A stretch of DNA of 64,000 nt. Source: Palsa-883 sp963826975 (lineage in GTDB: Bacteria; Pseudomonadota; Alphaproteobacteria; Acetobacterales; Acetobacteraceae). Location: the NCBI GenBank assembly GCA_963826975.1, contig CAWGZJ010000027.1, positions 62,001 through 126,000 on the forward strand, read 5' to 3'. Below, piece after piece: positions 10,401 through 18,933 of the stretch (within the stretch, counting starts at the first letter, position 1; the number at the start of each line of letters is the position of its first letter). The notes under the pieces were generated by a model. The model did no database searches. It was not told where the DNA came from and worked only from the letters and a program-made list of their open reading frames with translations. A program made the translations under genes and the position numbers.

Positions 10401-13210
10401 CATGGCGGGCGACACGCCGGTGACCTGGTCGCGCCCGCCGGCGAAGACCGTGACGCTGAACACCGACAAGGACGACTACGCGCCCGGCGAGAACGCCACG
10501 CTGCTGATCGAAAGCCCGTTCCAGGCGGCGCGCGCTCTGGTGGTGACGGAGCAGCCGGGCGGAACGTTCGACTACGCCTGGGTGGATGTGGCGAACGGCG
10601 TCGGCCGGTACACGCTAGCGGTGCGCAAGGAACAGATGCCGCGGATGCCCGTGCACGTGCTGCTGATGCGCGGGCGGCTGGCGGGGCCGTCGCCCTCGGC
10701 CACGGCACCGTTCGACCAGGGCAAGCCGACAACGCTCGCCGCCACCGCGTGGATCAAGGTGCGGCCGGTGCAGAACCGGGTGAACGTCGCGTTCGAGGCG
10801 CCCGCCGCCGCGCGGCCCGCGCAGACCGTCGAGGTGGCGCTGAAGCTGTCCGACGAGGCGGGGCGGCCGTTGGCTGGCGAGGCGACGTTCTGGATGGTGG
10901 ACCAGGCCGTGCTGGCACTGGCCAAGGAGGCGCCGCTCGATCCGCTGCCGAAATTCATCGTCGAGCGGCCGTCCCGCATGGTCGCGCGCGATACTCGTAA
11001 CATGGCGTTCGGGATCATTCCGTTGCAGGAGAATCCCGGCGGCGGCGAGGGCAATGAGAACCCCGGCATCGAGAACATCTCGGTCCGGCGCAATTTCACC
11101 CCCGTGCCGATCTATCTGCCGCACGTGAAGGTCGGGCCGGACGGCGTGGCGCATATCCAGGTGAAGCTGCCCGACACACTGACCGTGTTCATGCTGCGCG
11201 CCGAGGTCACCAGCGGGCCTGACCGATTTGGTTTCGCCACCGGCCAGATGCGGGTGCGCCAGCCGATCGTTGCGCAGCCGGTGCTGCCGCGCTTCCTGCG
11301 GCCGGGCGATACGTTCGACGCCGAGGTGCTCGGTCGCGTGGTCGAAGGCCCAGGCGGCGCCGGCACCGCCGTGCTCAGCTTGGACGGGCTGACCGCGACC
11401 GGTGGGACGGAGGAAAAATTCGTCTGGAATGGCGGGGCGCCGGCGAAGGCGAGCTTTCCGGTGAGCGTGCCGCAATCGGCGCCGGGGCACGAATCCGCGA
11501 AAATCCGCTTCCTGGTGCGGCGCGACTCCGATCAGGTCGGTGATGGGGTCGAAATCGCGCTGCCGATCCATCCCGACCGACCACCGGTGCATGAACGGCG
11601 ACTGGTGGAGGTCGCGCCGGGTGCCTCCGCCGAGCTGCCCGCGCCGCCGGGTGAGGTGCGCGCGGGGTCCTATGCCGGGTCGTTGGCGGTCGCGACCGAT
11701 CCGGCGCTGGCACGTTCGCTTGGTGCGCTGGACTACCTGCTGAGCCTATCCGTTCGGCTGCACCGAGCAACGCATCGCGCTGGCGTCCGCGGAACTGGCG
11801 CTGCTGCCGTTCGCACCGATCGCCGGAGCAGAGCGGTTGCAGCAGCGGGTCGGCGTCGATGCGGCTGCCGCGCTGCACGCGATCGCTCAGGCGGTGGATG
11901 AGAACGGGCTGGTCGGGTTCTGGCCGCACACGCGCGGCCTGGTGACGCTGACGGCGTGGTCGTACGAGCTGATGATCCGGGTGCAGGCGGCGCATCTGCC
12001 GGTGGACGCGGCGCTGCGCGACCGGTTGGCGGTGGTGCTGAACCAGTCGCTGCGGTCGGACTTTCCCCATTTGCTGACCGACTCGGCGCTGCTGGAGCGT
12101 GCCACCGCGCTGTATGCGTTGGCGGCGGGAGGAAAACTGGACGCCGCCTATGCCAGCGAGTTGGCGCGCACCGCGGGTGCGCTGAACACCAGCGGCCTGG
12201 CGATGGTGGTTTCGGCGATCGCGGCAACGCCGAACGCCGATCGGGCGTTGGTGGCCGGGTTGCTGGAGACGCTGTGGAGCAGGGTGCATGTGCTGGCACG
12301 CAACGGTGCGCCGGCCTACGCGGGGCTGGCGGATTATGATGCCGACCCGCTGATCCTGCCGTCGGAGGCACGGGGCCTGGCCGAGGTGACACGTGCGGTG
12401 GCGGTGGCAACCCCGGAGGAACCGAGGCTGGCGCTGCTGCGTGGCGGACTGGTGGACCTCGGTGGCCCGGACGGCTGGGGCAGCACCAATGCCGACGCCG
12501 CGGCGTTGCGCGCGCTGGCTGCGAGCTGGGATGTCCCGGCATTGGGTGGTTCCCGGGCGGATGTGCCGGTGACAATTACGCTGCCGGATGGGTCGCGGCA
12601 GGCGACGCTCGGCCATGCGGTGCCGATGGCGCGTTGGACCTCGGCGCAGCCGGGGCCAATGCGGGTGGCGAATGGCGGGGCGCGGCCGGTGCTGGCGTTG
12701 CAGCAGGCGGCGTATGTGCCGGCGGCGCCGGGCTGGCAGGCAACCTCGGTGCAGCACGGCTTCGTCCTGACGCGTGCGCTGCTGCGCGTGCCAGGCGGTA
12801 GCGCGCCGATGGTGGCGTTGGCGCCCGGCGCCGACGGGGTGGTGCATCTGGCGAGTGGCGACGTCGTCGAAGAAACCGCCGAGCTGGTCAATCCCGAGGC
12901 GCGCACGATGGTGGCCGTGGTGCTGCCGATCGCGGCCGGGCTGGAGCCGTTGAACCCGAACCTCGCGACCGCGCCGGCCGAGGCCGCGCCCTCCGCCGGG
13001 CCGACACTGGCGCCGACCTACACCGCGTTCGGGGATGACTCGGTGCTGTATGTGTATGAGTCGCTGCCCGCCGGGACGTATCAGTTCCGGTTTCGTGCCC
13101 GCGCCGGCACGGTGGGCAGCTTCACCGAACCGCCGGCGACGGCGGAGATGATGTACCGGCAGGGGGTCGACGGGGCGAGCGCTGGATCGCGGCTGGTGAT
13201 CGCGCCGTGA
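7301..13210 (+). pseudogene. Alpha-2-macroglobulin family protein, reading frame broken by three +1 shifts
   Basis: A bacterial alpha-2-macroglobulin of about 1968 residues if three single extra bases are removed: near 9281 (GG), in the CCC at 9798-9800 and in the CC at 11745-11746. Length agrees (5910 minus 3 is divisible by 3). After correction the text runs continuously: a signal segment (LCALFCLIALLLVPCLAHA), then CHVFTERPIYRPEEAVEI, typical of the family's MG domains, and YPFGCTEQR with the CxEQ thioester motif (codons 11759-11770), then an alpha-helical thioester domain. These envelope proteins trap attacking proteases through the thioester and often pair with PBP1C, as here (4-bp overlap with pbpC). 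The start is uncertain: the TTG at 7301 translates a REP repeat, and an ATG at 7225 in another frame is possible. Errors in the sequence are as likely as real decay. Confidence 0.85.
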
Positions 13211-15513
13211 CGTCCTACTCCCTCTCCCGCCTGCGGGAGAGGGCTGGGGTGAGGGTGCAACGAGCGGCACGCTTTACCCTCGCCCTAACCCGCCCCTCCC
13301 CCGCAAGCACGGGAGGAAAATGGTGGATCGCTCTAGTCGCGATCGCCCTGGTTCTCCCCTACCTCGGCATAGTCCTCTCCCGCGCCCACTTCGAATCCCC
13401 CCCGCCGACACCGATCGTCTACGACCGCCACGGCGCATTCCTCGCGCAACTCGGCGACGAACCGCCATCCCGCGACGGCGGCCGCTTGACCGAGTACGGC
13501 TACTGGCCGATCGATCAACCGCCTGCGCGCGTTGTCAGCGCCACCCTCGCGCTGGAGGATCACCGCTTCTGGTCCCACCCCGGCGTCGATCCCGGCGCGG
13601 TGCTGCGCGCAGCCTGGCAGGACTTCTCCGGGTTGCGGCGCCGCTCCGGGGCGTCAACCATCGCCATGCAGGTCGCACGCATGCAGCACCCGGAGCCGCG
13701 CACGCTCTGGGCGAAGGCGGTGGAGGCCGGCACCGCGCTGGCCCTGACCGCGCGCTACGGCCGCGCCGCGGTGCTGGCGCAGTATCTGCGGCTGGTGCCG
13801 TACGGCAACGGCAGCCATGGCATCGGCCACGCGGCGCGTTGGTACTTCGCAAAACCCGCCGCCGATCTGAGCTGGGCCGAGATCGCCTTGCTCTGCGCCG
13901 TGCCGCGGGCGCCGGCTGCCTACAACCCGCTGCGCCCGGCCGGGCTGCACCGTGCCCGGGCCCGCGCCAACCGTATCCTCGACGCACTGCGCGCACAGGA
14001 CGTGATCACCGACGCGGAATACGCTGTCGCCGTGGCGCAGCTTGCCACGTTGCAGCCGGGGCCGGCGCCGCAACGACCGGCGGACGCGCTGCACCCCATC
14101 CTGCGGCTGCGCGATATGCTGGCGGAGGCGCCCACGCCACCGCATCCATCGGACGATCGGATCACCGCGTCGCTCGATCTGGATGTGCAACGCATGGTAG
14201 CAACGCTGCTGCGCGGAGACCTCGCGCCGTGGCGCAATGCCGGCGCGCAACAGGCGGCGGCGATCGTCGTGCAGCGTGGCACGAATGCGGTGCTGGCGGC
14301 GGTTGGCTCCGAGAGCTACGCCGACCAGCGCGGCGGGGCGATCGATTTCACCCGCGCGATCCGCTCCCCGGGCAGCACGCTGAAGCCGTTCCTTTACGCC
14401 GCCGCGCTGCAACGCGGCCTGCTGCATCCGGCGGACCTGCTGGAGGACGGGCCTGGTCGGTCCGGGGGGATCCGCAACGCGAACTCCCGCTATCTCGGGC
14501 CGCTGCCGCCGAGCCAGGCGCTGGCCAACTCGCGCAACGTTCCGGCAGTGGACGTGTTGCGCCGGCTGGGCATCGGCGCGGGCTTCGATTTGTTTCGCGC
14601 GCTGGGGCTGCACGTGCTGGACGCCGCGCCGGACAGCCTGGGCCTGGCGATGGCAATCGGTGCCTTGCCGACCAGCCTCGATCGGCTCGCCGACGCCTAC
14701 GCCGGACTGGCGGATGACGGAATGCAGCGCGGGCTGCGGTGGTATCAGGGCCAGCCCGAGGCGCCGCCGCGCCGCGTGTTTTCCATCGCGGGGGCGCGTG
14801 AGGTGGGATTGTTCCTGTCCGATCCGCTGGCTCGGCTGCCGAGTTTTGCCCGTTATGGCAGTACCGAGTACCCGTTCGCGGTGGCGGTGAAGACCGGCAC
14901 CTCGCAGGGTTATCGCGATGCCTGGACGGTGGCCTGGTCGCGGGAGTTCCTGGTTGGGGCATGGGTTGGGCGCAGCGACGCCGGCACCATGGCGGGGCTG
15001 GGTGGCACCGACAGCGCGGCTGAGTTGGTGCGGGTGATCATGCTCGCGCTGCACCATGCTGTCTCCGGCGAGTTGAGCGACACCAACCTTGCGGTGCCCG
15101 ATGGATACGTGCCGGCGCCGGTCTGCGCGGGACCCGCTGAGACGCCGCAGGATACCTGTAGCCGGACCCTGCTGACGTGGCTGCCAGGCAGCAGATCGGC
15201 GCGCGCGTCCGCCGTGACGCCCGGAACGTTGCCGGCCGACACCACAGTGCGGCTGTCGGTCGTGACGCCGGAAGCCGACAGCCGCGTCTGGCGCAATCCG
15301 GAGAGCCCGGCGGCGGCGGATCGTTTGATATTGCGGGCGAAGACGTCGCCGCACGTGCCGCAGGTCGTGTGGTACGTGGACGGCGCACCGTTCGCGCTGA
15401 CCGATCCGGATAATCCCGTGATGTGGCCGCTGAAGGTCGGCGAACATCGCTTCCAGATCGGCCTGCCGTTGCGGCCGGAGCGTTCTCGGCCGGCGCGGCT
15501 GGTGGTGGAGTGA
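13207..15513 (+). CDS. pbpC: Penicillin-binding protein 1C
   Basis: A 768-residue bifunctional murein synthase. The GTG at 13207 overlaps the stop of the alpha-2-macroglobulin gene (GTGA). A membrane anchor (WWIALVAIALVLPYLGIVL) is followed by a GT51 glycosyltransferase with the catalytic Glu in EDHRFWSHPGVD (about residue 117) and a transpeptidase with SPGSTLKPF (Ser about 390), the NSRNVPA element and the VKTGTS box (Lys about 562). A C-terminal BiPBP_C module ends in VVWYVDGAPF and GEHRFQIGLP. It polymerises and crosslinks peptidoglycan at the inner membrane. The alpha-2-macroglobulin/pbpC pairing is a known bacterial arrangement. Residues 4-37 before the anchor are translated from a REP-like repeat rather than from ancestral coding sequence, so the native start may have been displaced. 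Confidence 0.93.
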   Translation: MTSYSLSRLRERAGVRVQRAARFTLALTRPSPASTGGKWWIALVAIALVLPYLGIVLSRAHFESPPPTPIVYDRHGAFLAQLGDEPPSRDGGRLTEYGYWPIDQPPARVVSATLALEDHRFWSHPGVDPGAVLRAAWQDFSGLRRRSGASTIAMQVARMQHPEPRTLWAKAVEAGTALALTARYGRAAVLAQYLRLVPYGNGSHGIGHAARWYFAKPAADLSWAEIALLCAVPRAPAAYNPLRPAGLHRARARANRILDALRAQDVITDAEYAVAVAQLATLQPGPAPQRPADALHPILRLRDMLAEAPTPPHPSDDRITASLDLDVQRMVATLLRGDLAPWRNAGAQQAAAIVVQRGTNAVLAAVGSESYADQRGGAIDFTRAIRSPGSTLKPFLYAAALQRGLLHPADLLEDGPGRSGGIRNANSRYLGPLPPSQALANSRNVPAVDVLRRLGIGAGFDLFRALGLHVLDAAPDSLGLAMAIGALPTSLDRLADAYAGLADDGMQRGLRWYQGQPEAPPRRVFSIAGAREVGLFLSDPLARLPSFARYGSTEYPFAVAVKTGTSQGYRDAWTVAWSREFLVGAWVGRSDAGTMAGLGGTDSAAELVRVIMLALHHAVSGELSDTNLAVPDGYVPAPVCAGPAETPQDTCSRTLLTWLPGSRSARASAVTPGTLPADTTVRLSVVTPEADSRVWRNPESPAAADRLILRAKTSPHVPQVVWYVDGAPFALTDPDNPVMWPLKVGEHRFQIGLPLRPERSRPARLVVE
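13219..13317. repeat. REP-like inverted repeat inside the pbpC start region
   Basis: A left half (ccctctcccgcctgcgggag followed by agggctggggtgagggtg) and a diverged inverted right half (taccctcgccctaacccgcc, then cctcccccgcaagcacggga) have the form of a paired REP element. It is read in frame as the N-terminus of PBP1C (SRLRERAGVRV). It could fold in the mRNA and limit ribosome entry or mark where the transcript is stabilised. Confidence 0.8.
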
Positions 15514-15550
15514 TATCGGCGGCCATTGGCCTTTGCTTAGAAGCAATCAA

Positions 15551-15704
15551 AGCAATCAATCGGACACAGAGTTACACCGAGTGCACACAGAGTTACACTG
15601 AGAAGTATCAGAAGTATGAATGGCGCTTCGCGCGAAGCGCAATTTCTGTCTACTCTGTGAAACTCTGTGTGCACTCGGTGTAACTCTGTGTCCGATTGAT
15701 TGCT
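15551..15704. repeat. Long intergenic hairpin with CACAGAG-type arms
   Basis: Arms at 15551-15598 and 15657-15704 are reverse complements over 48 bases with one mismatch; the loop holds the perfect 18-base palindrome GCGCTTCGCGCGAAGCGC (15623-15640). The arms carry repeats of acacagagttacac. It lies between pbpC and the ABC transporter genes, which are both on the plus strand, so it may end transcription of the upstream operon. A smaller relative is seen near 60.14-60.24 kb. There is no coding potential worth calling in the whole 15514-15841 gap. Confidence 0.9.
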
Positions 15705-15841
15705 TACTGTAATCCCACCCGGACGAAACGTGTCGACGGCAAAGGCAACCCCGCGATAACGACTCGACGCGACCACCTTGCCCACGGCGCTCGTCGCGGT
15801 GAATACTGCGCGGCGCTTGTCGAAACGAGGGGGGACAACCA

Positions 15842-16774
15842 ATGTCACACGTCATCGACCGCCGGACATTCATAACTGGTGCCGCGGTGGGTGGCGCGGC
15901 GCTGGCGGGACTGCGACCCGGCACCGCCGTGGCCGCACCGCCGAGCTTCAAGACCGTCACCCCCGGCGTGCTGACCGTGGCGATCAACGGCGACATGCCG
16001 ATGACCAGCGTCAAGGACGGCAAGCTGATCGGCACCGATGGAGAAATGATCGTGATGATCGCGCAGAAGCTTGGCCTCGAGGCCAAGCCCGCGCTGATGG
16101 AATGGTCGGCCACCGTGGAAAGCGTGCGCACCGGGCGCACCGACATTATGCTCGGCAACATGGGCTGGACGCCGACGCGCGCGAAGGTGCTGTCGATCAC
16201 CGACGCGATCTATTACGCCGGCACGTTCGCCACCATGAAGCACGATAATCCGCTCACCAAGATCACCATCGGCGACATGAAGGGGCACAGCATCGGAACC
16301 GTCACCGGCTTCAGCATCGTTCCGGAGATGAAGAAGGTGCCGGGCACGACCGAGGTGAAACTGTACGACACCAGCGATGCCTGCATCCGCGACGTGGTTG
16401 CCGGTCGGCTGGACTTTGCCGTGCTGGACCCGCCGACGGTGGACTACATGATCCTGCAGAACGCCGGCTGGGGGCTGAAGCAGATCCCGGTGGCGCACGA
16501 CGATGCGTTCCCGCAACTGACCAGCAAGCAGCACACCGTGATGGGCATGAACCAGGACAACCACGATCTGTTCGACGCGGTGAATGCCGGCGTGGCCTGG
16601 CTATGGAAGTCCAAGACAAACGCGGCGCTGCTGGCGAAATACGGCGTCAGCAACCCTGACTACCTGGTGCCGCCGGAAAGCAATCCGCGCATCGGCGTGG
16701 ATCGCGATGCCAAGGGCGGTGTTATCGGTCCGGGCGGTCATACGCCGAAGGACTACTCGGCGCTGTTTGCCTGA
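15842..16774 (+). CDS. ABC transporter substrate-binding protein, family 3 (Tat-exported)
   Basis: A 310-residue periplasmic solute-binding protein. The N-terminus RRTFITGAAVGGAALAG ending in AVAA is a twin-arginine signal. The body has the family-3 pattern: GVLTVAINGDMPMT, a DGEMIVMIAQKLGLE helix, a VRTGRTDIMLGNMGWTPTRA loop like those that bind polar amino acids or opines, and a second lobe with GTVTGFSIVPEMKK and DACIRDVVAGRLDFAVLDPP. It delivers a small polar ligand to the ATPase and two permeases that follow at 3-bp gaps or 4-bp overlaps. The ligand is not clear from sequence; the oxidoreductase after the transporter suggests an amino acid or amine. Confidence 0.9.
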   Translation: MSHVIDRRTFITGAAVGGAALAGLRPGTAVAAPPSFKTVTPGVLTVAINGDMPMTSVKDGKLIGTDGEMIVMIAQKLGLEAKPALMEWSATVESVRTGRTDIMLGNMGWTPTRAKVLSITDAIYYAGTFATMKHDNPLTKITIGDMKGHSIGTVTGFSIVPEMKKVPGTTEVKLYDTSDACIRDVVAGRLDFAVLDPPTVDYMILQNAGWGLKQIPVAHDDAFPQLTSKQHTVMGMNQDNHDLFDAVNAGVAWLWKSKTNAALLAKYGVSNPDYLVPPESNPRIGVDRDAKGGVIGPGGHTPKDYSALFA

Positions 16775-16777
16775 GCA

Positions 16778-17587
16778 ATGCCGGATGACGCAGGCCGACG
16801 GCCTCTCGTGCGGATCGTCGGCCTGCACAAGCGGTTTGGCGCGCTGGAAGTGCTGCGCGGCGTGGACCTTGAGGTGCGCGCAGGTGAAAAGCTGACGGTC
16901 ATCGGGCCGTCGGGATCGGGCAAGACGACGCTGCTGCGCTGCATCAACTGGCTGGAGCGTCCGAGCGACGGCGAGATCTTCATCAACGACGAGCCGATCG
17001 GCGAAAAGCGTGCCGGCGATCGGCGCGTGGACATGCGGGACGCGGAACTCGCGCGCATGCGGGCGCGGATCGGCATGGTGTTCCAGCGCTTCTACCTGTT
17101 CCCGCATCTGACGGCGCTGGACAATGTCGCGGTCGGGCCGATCAAGGTGCTGCGCCAGACGCGGGCGGTGGCGCGCCGCGACGCGCTGGCGCTGCTCGAC
17201 AAGGTCGGCCTGGCGCACAAGCGCGACGTCTATCCGGACATGCTGTCGGGCGGCCAGCAGCAGCGCGTGGCGATCGCCCGCGCGCTGGCGATGCAGCCCG
17301 CGCTGATGCTGTTCGACGAGGCGACCTCGGCGCTCGATCCCGAACTGGTGGGCGAGGTGCTGACGGTGATCCGCCAGCTTGCCGCGGAGGGCATGACGAT
17401 GATCATCGTGACGCACGAGATGCAGTTCGCCGAGGACATATCCGACAGAGTGATCTTCATGGATCACGGCCAGATCGTCGAGGAAGGGCCGCCGCACCAG
17501 ATCTTTCGCGCACCCGCCCAGGCGCGCACGCGGGCGTTCCTGCGCGCGGTGATTGATCGGCAGGTCTATCCGGCGGCAACGTCGTGA
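16778..17587 (+). CDS. Polar amino acid ABC transporter, ATP-binding protein
   Basis: A 269-residue ATPase of the GlnQ/HisP type. It has Walker A GPSGSGKTT, a Q-loop near MVFQRFYLFPHLT, the signature LSGGQQQRVAIARAL, Walker B LMLFDEATSALDPE and the H-loop VTHEM. It starts 3 bases after the binding-protein gene and ends overlapping the next permease start by 4 bases, so it belongs to the same operon. As a dimer on the cytoplasmic side it powers uptake through the two following permeases. An insertion of charged residues after IGEKRAGDRRVDM is a common variant in this subfamily. Confidence 0.95.
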   Translation: MPDDAGRRPLVRIVGLHKRFGALEVLRGVDLEVRAGEKLTVIGPSGSGKTTLLRCINWLERPSDGEIFINDEPIGEKRAGDRRVDMRDAELARMRARIGMVFQRFYLFPHLTALDNVAVGPIKVLRQTRAVARRDALALLDKVGLAHKRDVYPDMLSGGQQQRVAIARALAMQPALMLFDEATSALDPELVGEVLTVIRQLAAEGMTMIIVTHEMQFAEDISDRVIFMDHGQIVEEGPPHQIFRAPAQARTRAFLRAVIDRQVYPAATS

Positions 17588-18261
17588 ACGCCGGGGCGTG
17601 GGAACGCTTCGCGGCACAGTTTCCATACCTGATCGAAACATTGCTGCTGGGCGCCGAGATGACGGTCATCGTCACGCTCGGTGGGTTTGTCGTCGCGGTG
17701 CTGCTGGGCCTGGCGGGCGCCGGCCTGCGCACCGCACGAATGCGCTGGCTGCGCGCGCTCGGCACGCTGTATGTGGACGTCTTCCGTGCCGTGCCGGTGC
17801 TGACGCAACTGTTCATCATCTATTTCGGCCTGGCCGAACTGGGCGCCAGGCTGGATCCGATCCCGGCGGCGATCATCGGCTTCGGCATCAACGGCGGGGC
17901 CTATCTGACCGAGGTGTTCCGCGCCGGGATCGAGGCGGTGCACCGCGGCCAGAGCGAAGCCGCGTTGGCGATCGGCATGACACCCGCGCAGGCGCTGCGG
18001 GTGATCGTGTTGCCGCAGGCGATGCGCGTGGTGGTCCCGCCGCTCGGCAATTTCGCGATCGGCCTGCTGAAGGACACCTCGGTCGCATCGTCCGTTGCGG
18101 CGCCGGAACTGAGCTTCCGGGCGCACATGCTGGTTGACCAGACCTATCTCAGCACGCAGATCTACCTGACCGTGGCGGCGCTGTATCTTGCCATGAGCCT
18201 GCCGCTGGCGCGCTTGGTCCGCGTGATCGAGCGGCGCATGGCGCGGAGCCGGGTGGCGTGA
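17584..18261 (+). CDS. Polar amino acid ABC transporter permease 1
   Basis: A 225-residue inner-membrane protein of the HisM/GlnP class. It has several hydrophobic helices (LLLGAEMTVIVTLGGFVVAV, then FIIYFGLAEL) and the EAA coupling loop EVFRAGIEAVHRGQSEAALA followed by IGMTPAQALRVIVLPQA, which docks on the ATPase. The GTG start overlaps the ATPase stop by 4 bases and its own stop overlaps the next permease start by 4 bases, so the three should be made in step. It probably forms a heterodimeric channel with permease 2. Confidence 0.94.
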   Translation: MNAGAWERFAAQFPYLIETLLLGAEMTVIVTLGGFVVAVLLGLAGAGLRTARMRWLRALGTLYVDVFRAVPVLTQLFIIYFGLAELGARLDPIPAAIIGFGINGGAYLTEVFRAGIEAVHRGQSEAALAIGMTPAQALRVIVLPQAMRVVVPPLGNFAIGLLKDTSVASSVAAPELSFRAHMLVDQTYLSTQIYLTVAALYLAMSLPLARLVRVIERRMARSRVA

Positions 18262-18917
18262 GCTGGGAGAACCTGCACGAGTGGTTGCCGCAGCTTCTGG
18301 TGGCGGCCGGTGGCACGCTGAAGATGACGGCGCTGGCTTACCTGGTGGCGGTGATCGCGGGTCTGACGATCGCTCTGGCGCGCCTGTCGCGGCGGCGCTT
18401 GGTTGCCGCCGTCGCCGGGTGGTACGTCGAGCTGATCCGTGGCACGCCGGCGCTGACGCAACTGTTCCTGATTTATTTCGGCCTCGCCTCGGCCGGCATC
18501 GTGCTGTCCGCCTTCACCGCGGCGGTGATCGGCCTCGGCCTGAACTACGCCGCGTACATGTCGGAGGTGTATCGCGCTGGGATCGAGGCAGTGCACCGGG
18601 GCCAGCGCGAGGCAGCGCTGGCGATCGGCATGACGAACGCGCTGGCGATGCGTACCATCATCCTGCCGCAGGCGGTGCGCATCATCGTCCCGCCGATGGC
18701 GAACTATGCGGTGTCGCTGCTGAAGGATACCTCGGTCGCGTCGCTGATTTCCGCGCCGGAACTCATGCTGCGTGCACGCGATCTCAGCAGCGAGTATTTC
18801 ATGCCGATGGAGCTCTATCTGCTGGCGGGGGCGATGTATCTGGTAATGGCCTATCCGCTGGGGAAGGGTGCGCGCTATCTGGAGCTGCGGATGGGCCAGG
18901 GACGGGTGGCAAGCTGA
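18258..18917 (+). CDS. Polar amino acid ABC transporter permease 2
   Basis: A 219-residue permease, paralogous to the one just upstream. It shares the ALTQLFLIYFGLA helix and the EAA loop EVYRAGIEAVHRGQREAALA followed by IGMTNALAMRTIILPQA. The GTG start overlaps the previous stop by 4 bases. It is the last transporter component; 16 bases separate it from the FAD oxidoreductase, which is likely on the same transcript. Confidence 0.94.
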   Translation: MSWENLHEWLPQLLVAAGGTLKMTALAYLVAVIAGLTIALARLSRRRLVAAVAGWYVELIRGTPALTQLFLIYFGLASAGIVLSAFTAAVIGLGLNYAAYMSEVYRAGIEAVHRGQREAALAIGMTNALAMRTIILPQAVRIIVPPMANYAVSLLKDTSVASLISAPELMLRARDLSSEYFMPMELYLLAGAMYLVMAYPLGKGARYLELRMGQGRVAS

Positions 18918-18933
18918 GCAACGGGAGGCGGGA

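Noticed and set aside
11375..13270. 631-codon minus-strand frame over the alpha-2-macroglobulin C-terminus
   Set aside because: Shadow of a gene with a clear thioester domain on the plus strand; its own text is Arg/Gln/Pro-rich and featureless.
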